Assembly (NCBI GenBank): GCA_036877525.1
Contig: JAZGTH010000114.1
Coordinates: 1,490,501 to 1,554,500 of the forward strand
Source of the DNA: Chromobotia macracanthus
Taxonomy: Eukaryota > Chordata > Actinopteri > Cypriniformes > Botiidae
DNA: 64,000 nucleotides
Direction of reading: 5' to 3'
Part shown: positions 44,427 to 55,984 of the stretch, in pieces
Numbering within the stretch: the stretch's first letter is position 1
Layout: each line of letters opens with the position of its first letter
The notes under the pieces: generated by a model
Database searches by the model: none
What the model was told of the DNA's origin: nothing
Seen by the model: the letters and a program-made list of their open reading frames with translations, nothing else
Position numbers and translations under genes: made by a program

Positions 44427-45346
44427 ATGTCTGTAGAGTGTTACGTCATTGCAGAGTCAGGGAAACTGAAAACTCCTAGTGGCCTTCTATTTATTGATGC
44501 TGAAAAAGCCTTTGATCGGCTTGAATGGGGCTATCTGTGGTATACTTTGAAGAACTAATCCCTTGGCCAGGGTATCTACTGGTGGACTCATTTCAGATAT
44601 GTTTAATATTCATATACAAGACAGTACAGGTACAAGACAGGATTGTCCACTTTCCCCACTTTTGTTCAACTTATCAACAGAACCCATGGCACAGTATGTT
44701 AGAGAGTGTAGTCTTATTACACAATGTCTTATTACAATTCGGCTGAGCACATCAAGCCGTTCTATTTCCTTATACGCAGATGACACCTTATTATTTTTAT
44801 GTGACTTGCAGCGTGCACTTCCTAATGCCCTTAAAATTATAGATGAATTTGGCATACTATTGGGATTTAAAATGAATCATTCTAAAACTATTTTGATGGC
44901 TCTTAATTTTGATGGTTGCAGTTTTACTTTTCCAAACAATATCCTAATATCAACATAATTTAGATATCTAGGGATCGAACTCAGACCTACTTTACTCCTC
45001 ATCTTAGAAACAAACTACATGTCAGTTTATGGAAAAATTGAGTCTTATATTCAAAGATGAATGTATCTGCCCTCCTCACCTTCTGCCCGAATTTCAGTGA
45101 TAAAAATGAATATTCTGCCTCGCATCAATTTTGTTATTTCTATGCTTCCTCTACCCCCACCTACAAATTATTGGAAAAAAATAGATTCTTTAGTAATAAA
45201 ACATATTTGGAATGGAAAATGTCCTCGCGTTATGCTTCAAAGAACTAAAATGAAAGGTGGGTGGGGTTGGCCAAATTTTAAATGGTATCATTGGTCCTTT
45301 ATTCTGCTCTCAGTTAAGAAATGGTTTGATCCTTGTTTACAGTCTT

Positions 45347-45553
45347 CAACAGAGGTCTCACTCTCTGGAGTTCTAGAACTGAATTTCCCATAATCCCCCT
45401 TGCCTTGACTAATGTATTGTAATGTATTACCTAGACTACTGAAGGCAGTAAAGCAGTCGGTCTAGTGATCAAGAACTGGGTTCATTTGCAGGAACATATT
45501 GTAAAAAAATTAAACTTCTGGTGCTGTTTTCCAAACCTATGGTGTCATGCTTG
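45347..45553 (+). repeat. Dispersed repeat of about 210 bp, copy 1 (inside the LINE)
   Basis: Nearly identical to 46748-46972: caacagaggtctcactctct, tggagttctagaactga, gtctagtgatcaagaactgg and tctggtgctgttttccaaa are shared. LINE protein homology is clear before it and after it. Confidence 0.85.
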
Positions 45554-46747
45554 GTGGAAAAAAATAGAACGAGCTTATTTCACCAATTTGTTTGCGAGAT
45601 TTTTTATTTCCGGGCCTTACATATAGGAAGTGCTCATTACATTATGGACCTATACTTTCTTACATTCTCCAAATATTTAAAAAGACAATCCCTTTTTCCT
45701 TTAAAACTATATGACATATCCATACTCCCGTATGGCACAACCTAAATCTGCTCTCTGGTGGACAACCATTTGTACAGCCATCTTGGGCTACAAAGTTAAA
45801 TGATGTAAATGGATGTAATGTTAAATGATGTAAATGGAGAGGTAACAATTTTAGATTTTCAAGAGGTAATTGAAGGATTTAATATTTCTCGTAACAGTTT
45901 ATTTCTATATTTTAAACTAATCACAAATTTAAAAAATTTAAAATAAAAAAAAATTGCAAATTTAAAATTATTTACAGAGCATATTTAACCATGTGCATAA
46001 ATTATGCTATGGGCATGTCACCCCACCGATATTGTACATTTTGTGGACCAGTTTGACACTCAGAGAAAGAACGGAAATTTTGGCTAGCAGCTTTGACTGC
46101 GGCAAGGAAACTAGTCCAATGCTGGAAACCCCTCATGACCTTTCCACTAAGCACTGGATTCATTCCTTATTGAAAATACTATATCTGGAAGTGTCATCTG
46201 CACGGACTAATCACGCAAAACCTGTTTTCTCAACTGACAGCAGAACCTATTTCCATAGTCTTGAAGATTTTGGTCTTTTGATCTATTGCTGTCATTCTGT
46301 TTGTCTAAATTTTTATTAATTTATTTGATTTTACATTGTTTTGTGTTTATTGGGGCCCTGGGGTGTGACGGGGTGGGAGTGGGATGAGGGAGGTTATGGG
46401 TGGGTAGTGGTTTATCTAATGTTTTTTCTCCTTTGTTGTAATGTATTTTTTGTGGGTGCTCTATTAAAATAAAAAACAGTGAATTACAAAAATGAAGGCT
46501 TTTTAGTTGGGTGTGGAGGATTCACTCTCACATTAGAGTCCATTTGTGTATTTTAATTTTATTGGTTGTTTCTTGGTGTTTTCTTTGTTTGTTACCAATG
46601 TATTTAATGAATTAATACTCATGTATACAACTTTTAATACAATTGTTTTTAAAGTTGCAATCAGTAACTTTTTTATTAAAAATGAACAAAAATCAAATCA
46701 ATGTTTAAAACACTCCTTGTCACAAACTCTGTTGAAGTTCCCCCATC

Positions 46748-46972
46748 ACCCAACAGAGGTCTCACTCTCTGGAGTTCTAGAACTGAGTTTCCCATAATCC
46801 CCCTTGCCTTGACTGATCGCAGTCTACAAGCTATGTATTACCTAGACTACTGAAGGCAGTAAGACAGTTGGTCTAGTGATCAAGAACTGGGTTCATTTGC
46901 AGGAACGTATCGTAAAAAAAAATACACTTCTGGTGCTGTTTTCCAAAGATATAGTGTCATGCTTCCCCTGAT
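46748..46972 (+). repeat. Dispersed repeat of about 210 bp, copy 2 (after the LINE 3' end)
   Basis: Direct-orientation partner of 45347-45553, lying about 270 bases past the LINE 3' end. It has a small internal difference (atcgcagtctacaagc) where copy 1 reads differently. Confidence 0.85.
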
Positions 46973-47409
46973 GAGGTGCTGATACCCAGGATGTGACATC
47001 AGTTTTACCTCTGCTTCCCCCCTTTCTCACTCTCCATGCTATCACTAGTTGCAGATCAATGTAATTCATTGAACATATATGTGCAACATACATTGTCATG
47101 TCATTGCGTTTTAATTTTCATGTTTGGTATCGTTTTAATGGTTATGGTGTGATGGGTAAAAATGTCTAATTTCTATTATTGTGGGATGTAGTGTTTTAAG
47201 GGCTTATAAACTAAGATAAATAATAAATCTACGATAAATAATCAGATAAAAAACAAATAAATAATCTACTCGCCTCTCATCGGTGTGTCTTCCAGGAGAC
47301 CTAGTTCATGTTGTTTTAACTGTGTCAGCAGGGTGCCCCTTCAGGTCACAAGAAGTTTCCCAGACTTAATTCTGAATTCTAATTCTGATCCATTTTCTAT
47401 TCATCCCAC
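46973..47409. other. Intergenic DNA, no gene seen
   Basis: No motif recognised. Confidence 0.5.
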
Positions 47410-48350
47410 TCAACTATATGGATAAGGTTGTATATGCTGTGAAGGTCCGGCTAGCTGAAGTTGGCTCTACGCAGCAGTTCCAGGGCAGATGAGACAAGTG
47501 GAAGGTTGTACCGGAGCTTGACAGTGATCCTATTGAGGGCTCGGTAGATGATTCATCCCTTTTTGGCCACAAAGAAAAACTGGGACCACAGTCCCATTGT
47601 ATATGAGGTGGTAGTTGCGTGGCAACCTTGGAAAACATCCCTGGAAAAATATATCCTTGTATTTAGCATAAGATGATGCTCCCTATGGACTGTTGATCAG
47701 GAGGGCTCTCAATGGATGTGGAACAGATGGAAACCAAGGGTGAGTTTTGGGACTTTAGGACTGGTAGCAATGGAAAAAGTTGTCAGTCTTTGCCCCATTG
47801 TAATATTTTGCCACTATTCCAGGAGATCAGAGGGTCATGCCAGATGAGCCATGGGTGTCCTGGAATTGTATCAGCAGTGGATTGCTCCATAACCAACAGG
47901 GTGATGTTCTCTTGATGAAGGTAGTCAATTTGGAGGGGAATGGGACAGATGCAGTGTTGGATGCCTCTCCCCAATGGTTTTCTGACTTTGGATTGGACAT
48001 GGTACTTGGATGGACAGGGTTTCTTTGGAAGTTGAGGAGGGCACAGCCTATTAATGACAAAGAAGAAATAGTAAGGGTGACTGTTTTTTAACTGTGTACT
48101 GGTAGTAGTATGAGAAACTATAGCACTTACTGAGAGTAATGGAGGATGATTTCACATGTCCCGCAGCTCCACAGTATAAACAAATGCTTTGGGTCAGCCA
48201 GTGTTTTCTAAGCAGTGAGGAGATAGAGAATAAAGGAAATTTTGGACCAGTTTAGCCAGAGTATGGTACTGGATTGGCCACGGACTGGTAGCGTACACTG
48301 GGAACAAGGAAGACGATGCAGGAGGTGAAGCAGAGGTGGTTGAGGTCTAG
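47410..48350 (-). pseudogene. gypsy-4: Ty3/gypsy gag-pol fragment (antisense)
   Basis: On the - strand, broken frames give a gag end with the degraded zinc-knuckle region near 48150-48200, a protease region, the block TIPGHPWLIWHDPLISWNSG near 47800-47870, and a reverse-transcriptase start with FLCGQKG and LPLVSSALELL-like text near 47470-47590. The block order matches gypsy-1 (IPGHPWLQLHQPSINW), so they belong to related families. It stops before the catalytic box. No LTRs were found. Confidence 0.75.
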
Positions 48351-49610
48351 TAAGAAACAGATGTGTGTGAGAAGTGTGATGTAAATGTTGTGTACCTATA
48401 AAAAGATACATGGAAGAGTAGCATACGTTCACTTGGTATACAGGTCTGTCTAAACAAGCAGTTCTTTAAGCAGACGCATACCAAGTTATCCATACTCCTT
48501 AATTTAATTTTGGGTGTGAGATTGTGGGTTCCGTTTACTTTTACAGAACTCCCATTGTGCTGATTGGCTTTGTGAGACAACCTGCAGATTTTATAAATGG
48601 TACTTGATAACAACCCTTATGTGAAAGCCTCTGTATGAAGAAGGGCTAGTTGCTTGATGTTACTCTCCCTCCTTTTCAAAGTTAGTTTACTTTACTAGTT
48701 CACTCTAACAATAGACAATTATGGCTATTGTTATACATTTTTTTATTTGATTATCATATTTGATTACTGTTGATTGGTGATTTTCTTTCTTTGTGGGGAA
48801 AATTGTGAACACACAGAAATTGATGTAGGATGTCATAGTATCAGTGAGCAAACAAACAGTAAAAAGAAAAATACTAGTGACAAAGGCAGACAGCCATAGC
48901 ACCATTTTGTAAAAAAAGTCCACATTCAAGGCCACAGATAACAATACAGATACAGGTACCCTTTAAAAAAACTTCAAGCAAATAATGGGAACCAAGAGAG
49001 AAACAATTGACTGGTTCATCATATGCAGAAATACACCTGCTATTGAAGAGGCAACCTTGCAAAATCACAGAACTCTTGGAACCTTACAGGGTGCAGGATC
49101 AAACCCACAATCCTTGCACCTGTGGATGCACCCCTAGAATTTGCGATGAGAAGAAACACAGGTTCAGAACAGAGATGGAGAAAGTGGCCCCAGGTATTCT
49201 AGACTGGTATTGCTTTATAAGAAAAAGGGGAGATCAGTTTTGCAAATGGTCTCTCAGCTTACAGTGTTTAGTCTGAAAGTAAATGCAAAAAAAGAACAAA
49301 AAGTGTAAATTCTTATCCCAATATGTATTAAACTACTTTTACACAAAATATATACAACCAATGATTTTTACAAATACACAAACCAACTCACACAACAGGC
49401 AAACCCAAATAAAAATAAAAAAACAAAGTAAATAAACAAATCCAATAGAAATGTGCAGGGGTTTAAGTGCAGATTGTTCAATAAAGTTGATGATGAATCA
49501 GTCCAATTCAGGTTATTGTTTTCAGTCCATGAATAAGCCAAATGTTTTATCTGGAGATGAGATGATCAATATAATGCAGAAGTCCTCTTCCTTTATACCT
49601 TTATACAGAA
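48351..49610. other. Intergenic DNA, no recognised gene
   Basis: Several short frames are open on both strands, none with known motifs. Confidence 0.5.
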
Positions 49611-49703
49611 AAGGCAGAGCTACTAGTGTCACCTAATGGTCAGGAAGAACATAGCAACATAAAATAACAACATGAACCTTTTGACAGGCGGTGACTGTTA
49701 TTA
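49611..49703 (-). repeat. Dispersed promoter-like repeat, copy 2
   Basis: Matches 36921-37013 in the same orientation. On the - strand it leads into a TATA-like ctgtataaagg near 49600, after which the two copies diverge completely. Confidence 0.7.
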
Positions 49704-50139
49704 TATATCCAAAATATATGGTAATATATATGATAGAATTGATACAACACATTCTCTGCTTTTAATGCGTGAGCAACAGGACACAGCTGATCACTTGGAA
49801 ACACAATTGTGAACCAGTTGTCCCAATACTTACACTCACATTAGAGTTGAAACTGCTGTTCTTCTAAGTTGGTTAAACATTTATGCGCTGAGACAGCCAA
49901 ATAACAAAATACCAAAAAAAAAAAAAATTCTGTCTGCTTTTGCCCCATTTTTTTGCCCCACAATTATCTTTTAGTCATAAAAGATTTGTTGATTCCACAG
50001 CAGACAGAGCAATTTTTCTTTACTGTCCTAATACTTACTGGGGTCATTGTATAATCCACTTTTCTCCACCCCCACCTTAATTGCCTCATGTTTTTATCTG
50101 TGTAGGTAAACTTCAGAGGGTTTTGTGTGATTTATGCAA
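49704..50139. other. Intergenic DNA upstream of OR-E
   Basis: No gene seen. An A-run lies at 49914-49927. Confidence 0.5.
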
Positions 50140-50300
50140 ATCAAGGGACCACAGAGAGGCGTCTTGAGACATGTTTATAATATAAAAATACTACCACGTA
50201 CTGGTAACTCAAAGATCATCTAAAACACAACACAAGTTGGGCTAATTCCATGCATGTTTATAAAATTATATAATGATAATTTCAGAGCACACCCCAGAAG
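50140..50300 (+). promoter_or_regulatory. OR-E putative promoter and leader exon
   Basis: Order: tcaagggaccacagagagg, gtcttgagacatgtt, a TATA-like tataatataaaaata at 50176-50190, ctaccacgtactggtaactc, and a leader ending ccccagaag before the donor gtatgt at 50301. Together with the acceptor AG at 50550-50551 this gives an intron of about 251 bases. The aaggga string resembles an Olf/EBF half-site, but that assignment is weak. Confidence 0.65.
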
Positions 50301-50582
50301 GTATGTCAAATTATACATGCTGATGTTTTCAGTAAAAAGAGTAATATACAAGATTGATATATTAATAATATATTTTTAACGATTTGCATGTGTACTGTTA
50401 GATTTAATCCTTATTACAGTAACTCATAATGTCACATTATGTGCTACTTTTTCTTTGTGTATTACTTTATACTGTTTTACCCAGAAAGAAATGGGTATTT
50501 TTTAAGACATGTACAAATAACAAATATCACTTTGTCTGCTCTCTTTCTCAGGTCAATGAAGGCACCCTTTACTTAATGGAAA

Positions 50583-51500
50583 ATGGAAAATGGAACATAT
50601 TTTTACCTAATGCTGTTTGAAAATATTGGGTATATAAGATATGCTCTGTTCAGTTTGGGATTTATTCTATACTGTGTTATTATTGTTTTTAATTCTCTTA
50701 TTATTATTGCAATTTTTCTGGAAAGGAAATTGCATCAGCCAATGTACCTTCTTATTACAAGTCTGTCTTTTAACTCTGTGTATGGTACAGCTGCCTTTTT
50801 TCCAAGATTACTGTTTGATCTGCTATCTGATACACACACAATACCCCGTGAAATATGTCTCTTTCAGGCTTTTATAATTTATACTTATGCATCAAATGAG
50901 AACACAATATTAATGTTAATGGCATTTGACAGATATTTAGCAATTAGTAAACCTTTACAATACAATAATATAATGACCCCCAGGATTGTCACTGTTTTAA
51001 TAGCTATTAGTTGGATTTATCCAATGCTTTGTATTGGTATTGCTGCTGTTTTGAATGCCAGATTAACCGTGTGTGGTAACAAATTGTGGAAGGTGTACTG
51101 CCACAACTGGGAAATTGTCAAGCTCTCTTGTGCAAACACTACTGTTAACAATGTTTGGGGCTTTTTCATAGTCACCACAACTGTTATCATCCCTTTAAGT
51201 TTTATACTATATACTTATGTTAAAATTCTCATAATTTGTAAAAGAAGCTCAGCAGAGTTCAGAAGCAAAGCTTTTCAGACTTGTGTTCCACATATGATCA
51301 TCCTTTTAAATTTTTCAGTTGCCCTGTTTTGTGAGGTTACTTTGAGTAGGTTTGAAAATTTGCAACTTCCTATAGGTCTATCAATTGCTCTTTCACTAGA
51401 ATTTCTTATTGTACCACCTATCCTTAACCCGCTTGTTTATGGTTTAAACTTTCCTGATATTCGGAAAAAAATATTATGCATTTTGAAAGCTACTAAGTAA
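50583..51500 (+). CDS. OR-E: olfactory receptor
   Basis: Intact 305-residue odorant receptor of the OR-B/OR-C subfamily. Features: NGT glycosylation site at residues 3-5, LHQPMYLLITSL at the start of TM2, MAFDRYLAIS at 113-122 (DRY, unlike DRF in OR-B and OR-C), KAFQTCVPHMIILLNF in TM6 and PPILNPLVYGLN in TM7. The start is chosen by identity with the paralogs. Two upstream ATGs (50556 and 50576) lie in the same exon and are out of frame with the receptor. The C-terminus KKILCILKATK is close to that of OR-B. Ligand unknown. Confidence 0.95.
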   Translation: MENGTYFYLMLFENIGYIRYALFSLGFILYCVIIVFNSLIIIAIFLERKLHQPMYLLITSLSFNSVYGTAAFFPRLLFDLLSDTHTIPREICLFQAFIIYTYASNENTILMLMAFDRYLAISKPLQYNNIMTPRIVTVLIAISWIYPMLCIGIAAVLNARLTVCGNKLWKVYCHNWEIVKLSCANTTVNNVWGFFIVTTTVIIPLSFILYTYVKILIICKRSSAEFRSKAFQTCVPHMIILLNFSVALFCEVTLSRFENLQLPIGLSIALSLEFLIVPPILNPLVYGLNFPDIRKKILCILKATK

Positions 51501-51603
51501 CTGTGTTTCTGAAATAATAGATATTATGGTATTTACTGGTAACAATAACTGATAGTAAAAATTAGAACGCACTGTCAACCAAATGCTATAACAAAAACAT
51601 TTT

Positions 51604-51609
51604 AATAAA
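51604..51609 (+). promoter_or_regulatory. Candidate polyadenylation signal of OR-E
   Basis: AATAAA about 104 bases after the stop codon. Confidence 0.45.
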
Positions 51610-51710
51610 AATCAATATCATTGTCCAGTCAAGCAATCTCTATTTGTATGTCCTACAGGATGTGTTTTAGTGTAATTTAGGATTTTAGCATTGTTGTGAT
51701 TATAAGTTAC

Positions 51711-51872
51711 ATGTTCCTGTGTCAATTGATGAAGCATTGCATTAGCAGCACAAAGATTGTGGGTTGATTCCCAGGGAACATGTACTGAATGAATATGAAT
51801 TTGTTGAATGAATGCACTGTAAATCACTTTGGTTAAAACAGTCTGTCAAATGCATAAATGTAATGTAAATGA
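51711..51872 (+). mobile_element. tRNA-derived SINE
   Basis: A tRNA-like head with a degraded A-box and the B-box-like gggttgattccc is followed by the common fish tail taaatcactttggttaaaac with GTCTGTCAAATGCATAAATG. It lies 0.2 kb after OR-E. The head has mutated enough that transcription by RNA polymerase III is unlikely. Confidence 0.8.
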
Positions 51873-52480
51873 TAACACCAGTAAATATAAAACATTAGTT
51901 CAAGTCCATATCCATGTCATTAAAAATGTCACTTAAGTGCAAATCACATACATTTTGAGGGCTCTACAGAGCCTTTACATTGAAAGAAAAAATGATTTTG
52001 TATTTGTATTTTTCTAACTATGTGTTTAAAAGCATTACATTTATTTTATTCTATAAGTGGCAGACACACTAACAATAGATGACAACTATACTAAACACTG
52101 TAGCAAGAAAGGAGACCCATTATGAATGGGATCCCTCAACCAGAAGCCTATTTAAAAAGATAGCCTCAAGAGATAAAAAATAACTCAAATGTAGCATACC
52201 TAGAAAATAAAAAAATTATTTCTGCAGTCACAATAGTCATTTTCTGGCCCAAAACCAAGATCTCAGTTAGGGTGACCTTAAACAGATACATTTACACTAA
52301 ATATAATAAAATCTGTTACATCATTTAAAAATGTATCTTGTTTATGACCGCCAGAGGGTCTGTGGATATATCCCAGTTCCTGTCTAAAAGTCCGAAACAA
52401 TCACAAGTCTGTTGAAAGCCACTGAGAGCAGTTGTCTTGGGCCACCTGCTGTCCTTCTAAGATAAGTGTTTTTTAAGAAA
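51873..52480. other. Intergenic DNA, no gene seen
   Basis: No motif recognised. Confidence 0.5.
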
Positions 52481-52484
52481 GGAG

Positions 52485-52590
52485 AATTAGCATGTACTGC
52501 TGGCCTACAGTTCCTCTCTGGCCTACTGCTCCAATCTCCAGCACATTCAGTGAAGATGCAATGATGGCCATTTCACAGGATTTCAAATAT
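52485..52590 (+). promoter_or_regulatory. Relic of the OR leader-exon module upstream of OR-F
   Basis: Contains ttagcatgtactgctggcc, ttcctctctgg and ttcagtgaagatgcaatgat, alignable with the OR-C leader (ctagcatgtactggtgatcc, ttcctctac, ttcaatgaagacagtcacag). The TATA box is not recognisable here. Confidence 0.55.
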
Positions 52591-52705
52591 TGCTTGTAAA
52601 ATGTGTCTCCTAAAGTTGTTGAATAATTTAATTACTTTAATTACAAGGTTACATAGGATTAGTAATGATATTACTAAACATATAACATATAAGTTGTTTA
52701 CTGGG

Positions 52706-52978
52706 GGGGCAGTTGTGGCCTACTGGTGAGTTGGGTTTGTAATCAGAAGGTTGCTGGTTTGATTATAGCACTGGCAGGTAGCAACTAAAGTGCCCTTGAG
52801 CAAGGCACCTAACCCCCAATTGCTCCCTAGGTGCAGTAGTGTGCCTCCCACTGCTCCGGGTGTGTGTGCTCACAGCTTGCAGTTGGTGTTCACTCCTCAC
52901 CAGTGATGGGTTAAATGCAGAGGTCACATTTTGGGTATGGGTTACCATTTCTGACAAATATGTCACTTTCACTTATTT
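52706..52978 (+). mobile_element. tRNA-derived SINE in the OR-F 5' intron position
   Basis: A typical fish SINE: head with ggcctactggtgagttggg, B-box-like ggtttgattatag, body with gtgcccttgagcaaggcacc and ccactgctccgggtgtgtgt, end with gatgggttaaatgcagaggt. It sits between the leader relic and the OR-F coding remnant, where OR-C and OR-E have their short intron. Confidence 0.85.
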
Positions 52979-53012
52979 TTAAGATAAAACCATTTGAAGG
53001 CATCATTTGCAC

Positions 53013-54235
53013 ATGGAAAATGCATAACAGTGCATATTTTTACTGTTGTTTGAAAACCTTGGACACATGAGATACTGATTCTGATTTCATGTTGTCTGTT
53101 ATCTTTGTGTATGGAACAGCTTCTACTGTGTGATAAACACACAATTTCCTCGAAACCTGTTACTGACAGGGTTTTGTTATTTACACAGATACAGTATATG
53201 AACTTACAATTTTAATAAAAATGGCTGATCCACTTCAGCAATCAGTAAACCTTTACAATATTGTAACACAATGTAAGGGGGCTGAGGCAGAAGCTGAAGC
53301 AGGATCCAGTTGCGGATGTTTATTGGGGTTATCCATAATCAAAGTCGAAAGTACAGGCAAAGGGTCGTAATAAACATAGACAGTCCAACCATGCAACACA
53401 ACAAAAGGGAGAGACGTAAATCAGAGGTCGTAAATCCAGGCAGAGAATCAATATCTAAACAGTCCGATCCAGGTGTCAAACAAAGGGGCTAGGCAAAAAT
53501 CAGAAAACGAGAACCAAACAATAGGTAAAACACAGGAAAGCAGGCAGTAAAAGAGAATGCTTAGTAGTCAGGTGTAAAGCTGGCAATACTTCGCAACGTG
53601 GCCATGTGGCAGCAAGGTTTATATAGATGCCAAACAGGAAGTAAGTTCAGAGTTCAAAGTTCAGAGTTCAGCAGAGGGAGCATGAGCAGTCAGTATTCCG
53701 GTGAGGGCTCCCTCTGCTGGCGTGATGTTACACACAATTACTCCAAGATCCCTGACTGTTTTATTAGTTATAAACTGGACTTTATGGTTGGTATTTCTGG
53801 TCTTTTAATTGCCAGAATGTGCTAGAAAAAATGTATAGGGTATATTGCCATAACTATGACAAATATGTCAGACTCTCTTGTGTGTGTGATGTTATTAATA
53901 TTTATGGTCTTATTGTAACAATCACAACTGTCTTCCTCCCTTTGATTGTTTTTTATTCTTACATCAAAATTCTTGTCATTTGTAAAAGCTCAAAAGTGTT
54001 CAGGAGAAAAACTTGTGTCCCACACATGGTGATCCTTTAAAATGTCCAAAATGCCATTTTCTGTTAGCTCACTTTGATTTGATTTATTAACGGAAAGATT
54101 CCCATAAAGCTGACTGTTGTTCTGTCGCTTACGTTTCTAATTACACCACCCTTTTCAAACACTGTTGTTTAGGGTTTAAACTTTCCTGATATTTGCAAAA
54201 AAATGTTTACCTTATACGAGCATCCTGGAAGCCTG
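53013..54235 (+). pseudogene. OR-F: olfactory receptor pseudogene
   Basis: Remnant of the OR-B/C/E subfamily. The ATG at 53013 is followed by a stop three codons later. Frame-shifted blocks include LLFENLGHMRY, a KPLQY block near 53240, INWTL near 53770, a CHNYDKYVRLSC block near 53850, FYSYIKILVICKS near 53965 and KTCVPHMVIL near 54020. TM1 and parts of TM2/TM3 are deleted, and a solo LTR splits the gene at 53272-53732. The C-terminal LNFPDI-like block is out of frame. It cannot encode a receptor. Confidence 0.9.
53272..53732 (-). mobile_element. Solo LTR inserted in OR-F
   Basis: On the - strand it starts TGTAACATCACGCC and ends CCCCCTTACA, with a TATA-like tctatataaacc near 53620 and AATAAACATCCGC near 53315. 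CACAA flanks both ends exactly (53267-53271 and 53733-53737), a 5-bp target duplication. It is 461 bases long with no internal genes, the outcome of LTR-LTR recombination. Confidence 0.92.
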
Positions 54236-54312
54236 TTATATTTCTGTATAATAAGACTATTATTTGTTGTCTATACTATACAGAAAAAACCTGAGAATAA
54301 ATTTAGGATTCT

Positions 54313-54341
54313 CTAATCAATCAACCAATCAATCAATCAAT
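54313..54341. repeat. (AATC)n short tandem repeat
   Basis: About seven AATC units with one AACC interruption. Confidence 0.85.
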
Positions 54342-55984
54342 ATTTTTTTAAAGCTTTATAAAGGTTTTCATAGATAAAATGCATTAGCTTGAAATTTAAA
54401 GGGGTTTATTGGCATCATTCTTCCATTCTGCACTATTCTGCATTTCCATAACATCCTGCAACTTTCATAGCTCAAAATGTCCTCCTTATCAATAATGAAA
54501 GCATAATATAATAATAATTCTCCCAAGAAACCAAATGCGAAATGGCTGGATATGTGTCTAGGAGGTTAAGCAGGGACCTCCTCCGTAACAGACTGCCTAA
54601 ATAATATTGCTTTTTTTGCAAAGGGACAAGTGCAAGAGAACTTTTAGAAAGCAAAATAATAGTGAGATAGACTGCTGTTTTTTTTAACTGTCATATTTTG
54701 GGTATTTCAGTAAGCAGATGGTTACTTTTCTCCTGCCCTATATCTGTGGGCTAAGTACAATCTTAAACTGGTAGGGCAATGTCAGCCATACTTTGATTGC
54801 ATACAACCACAACAGTTAAATATGCAACATTTTTCACATGCAACATCAAAAACATATGCAACATCAAAAACGAGTTCCAGGTTAGTTTCTTTCAGTGCTT
54901 TGTAGTGACATTAGCAGTGACAGAAGTGACAGTAGCAGCTTTAACTTATTAGCTTAACCCTGTGCGTTTCCAGCATGGCGAAGCCAGCAAAGCATTAATA
55001 TGCTGTCCTGCTTGCCTCCTGATTATCAATGCCTGTAAACACTGTTTATGCAAGTGTTGCAAATCAACACTATTATATATATATAATATAACTCCTTGAG
55101 AGAAATAAAGTTTTATACTTCAAATAATTTCACAGTGATGAAACAACGTTCAAACGATGGTTCACTATCATGAAAAGATACCACTGAGGATAACATTGTC
55201 ACTACAACAAAAAATATAGTGATCATTATAGTGATCTGCAAATCAGGTTGTTCTTATCAGGTTTCTCCAGACTTGAAAATATCTCTGCAAAAATACAAAA
55301 AAAGGAAGAAAGCATATGTATTTAAAAACAAGATCAAGTCAAGTGTGCATAATTGGAAACTCCATTTTACCTCTAATCAACCAAAAATTCTAACTCACTC
55401 TAACTAACTGTCATTTACTTAACCAAACCCAACATACATGGGAAACATGGGAAAATCTCTTCCACAAAATGAAAGTGAATAGTGATGGTGGCTGTCAAGT
55501 TTAAAAACTACCAAATTAATCAAAATTCCTGAACAAGACTACATTCCATGCGTCCCAAGGCCATGTGATATAGTAGCTTTATGCAGGGAACATATCAAAA
55601 TTTACGGCAATACCATAAAGTTTTAGAAGACTGAGAATACAGCACACAAGTGAAAAGATTACTTTTGATATATTTATAGCTATTATGATTGAGGGTTAAT
55701 ATCTTTACGAACATTCTGCCTTCCATCTCCTTTTGTGCTCAATGGGAAAAGAGCAATATGGATTTGGAATAAGAAAAGGATAAGTACATGAACGCAGAAC
55801 TTTTAGTGTGGACAGATACTTAAAATGCATGGTCATTTTCAAACTTAAGCAGAATGCATTAGATTAAGTTGTTAAACACGCTTTCCCTTAAGCTGTAATA
55901 CAATAACAGCTCTCCAGTACCAACAACACTTTGACATTCTTTGTCATCACTTTCAAAAGATACAAACCGTTCTGTTGGTGATGC
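54342..55984. other. Intergenic DNA, no recognised gene
   Basis: No known motif. A fragment at about 54560-54595 (gcagggacctcctccgtaac) resembles the end of the solo LTR at 43946-44426. Confidence 0.5.

Larger units (their letters stand above)
42210..46480 (+). pseudogene. L1/Tx1-type LINE, decayed and interrupted
   Basis: Blocks occur in element order. ORF1: a coiled-coil-like frame at 42230-42545 and a later block with ALLRVTHKSQKYSFESPEHAE near 42810. ORF2: endonuclease start ILSLNVREFNSPIKRTQVLDY at 43067; RT linker GKSPGIDGLPIDLY near 43650; YANVIARSL and LIDPDQS up to about 43945; after an LTR insertion, GLLFIDAEKAFDRLEWGYLW near 44480-44540, TGTRQDCPLSPLLFNL and the intact catalytic box YADD at 44773-44784. 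C-terminal blocks follow to about 46320, then a 3' untranslated end with AATAAAA near 46465. Many stops make it inactive. Confidence 0.85.

Noticed and set aside
51711..51800. Possible tRNA gene
   Set aside because: The A-box is degraded and the tRNA-like part runs into the standard fish SINE tail.
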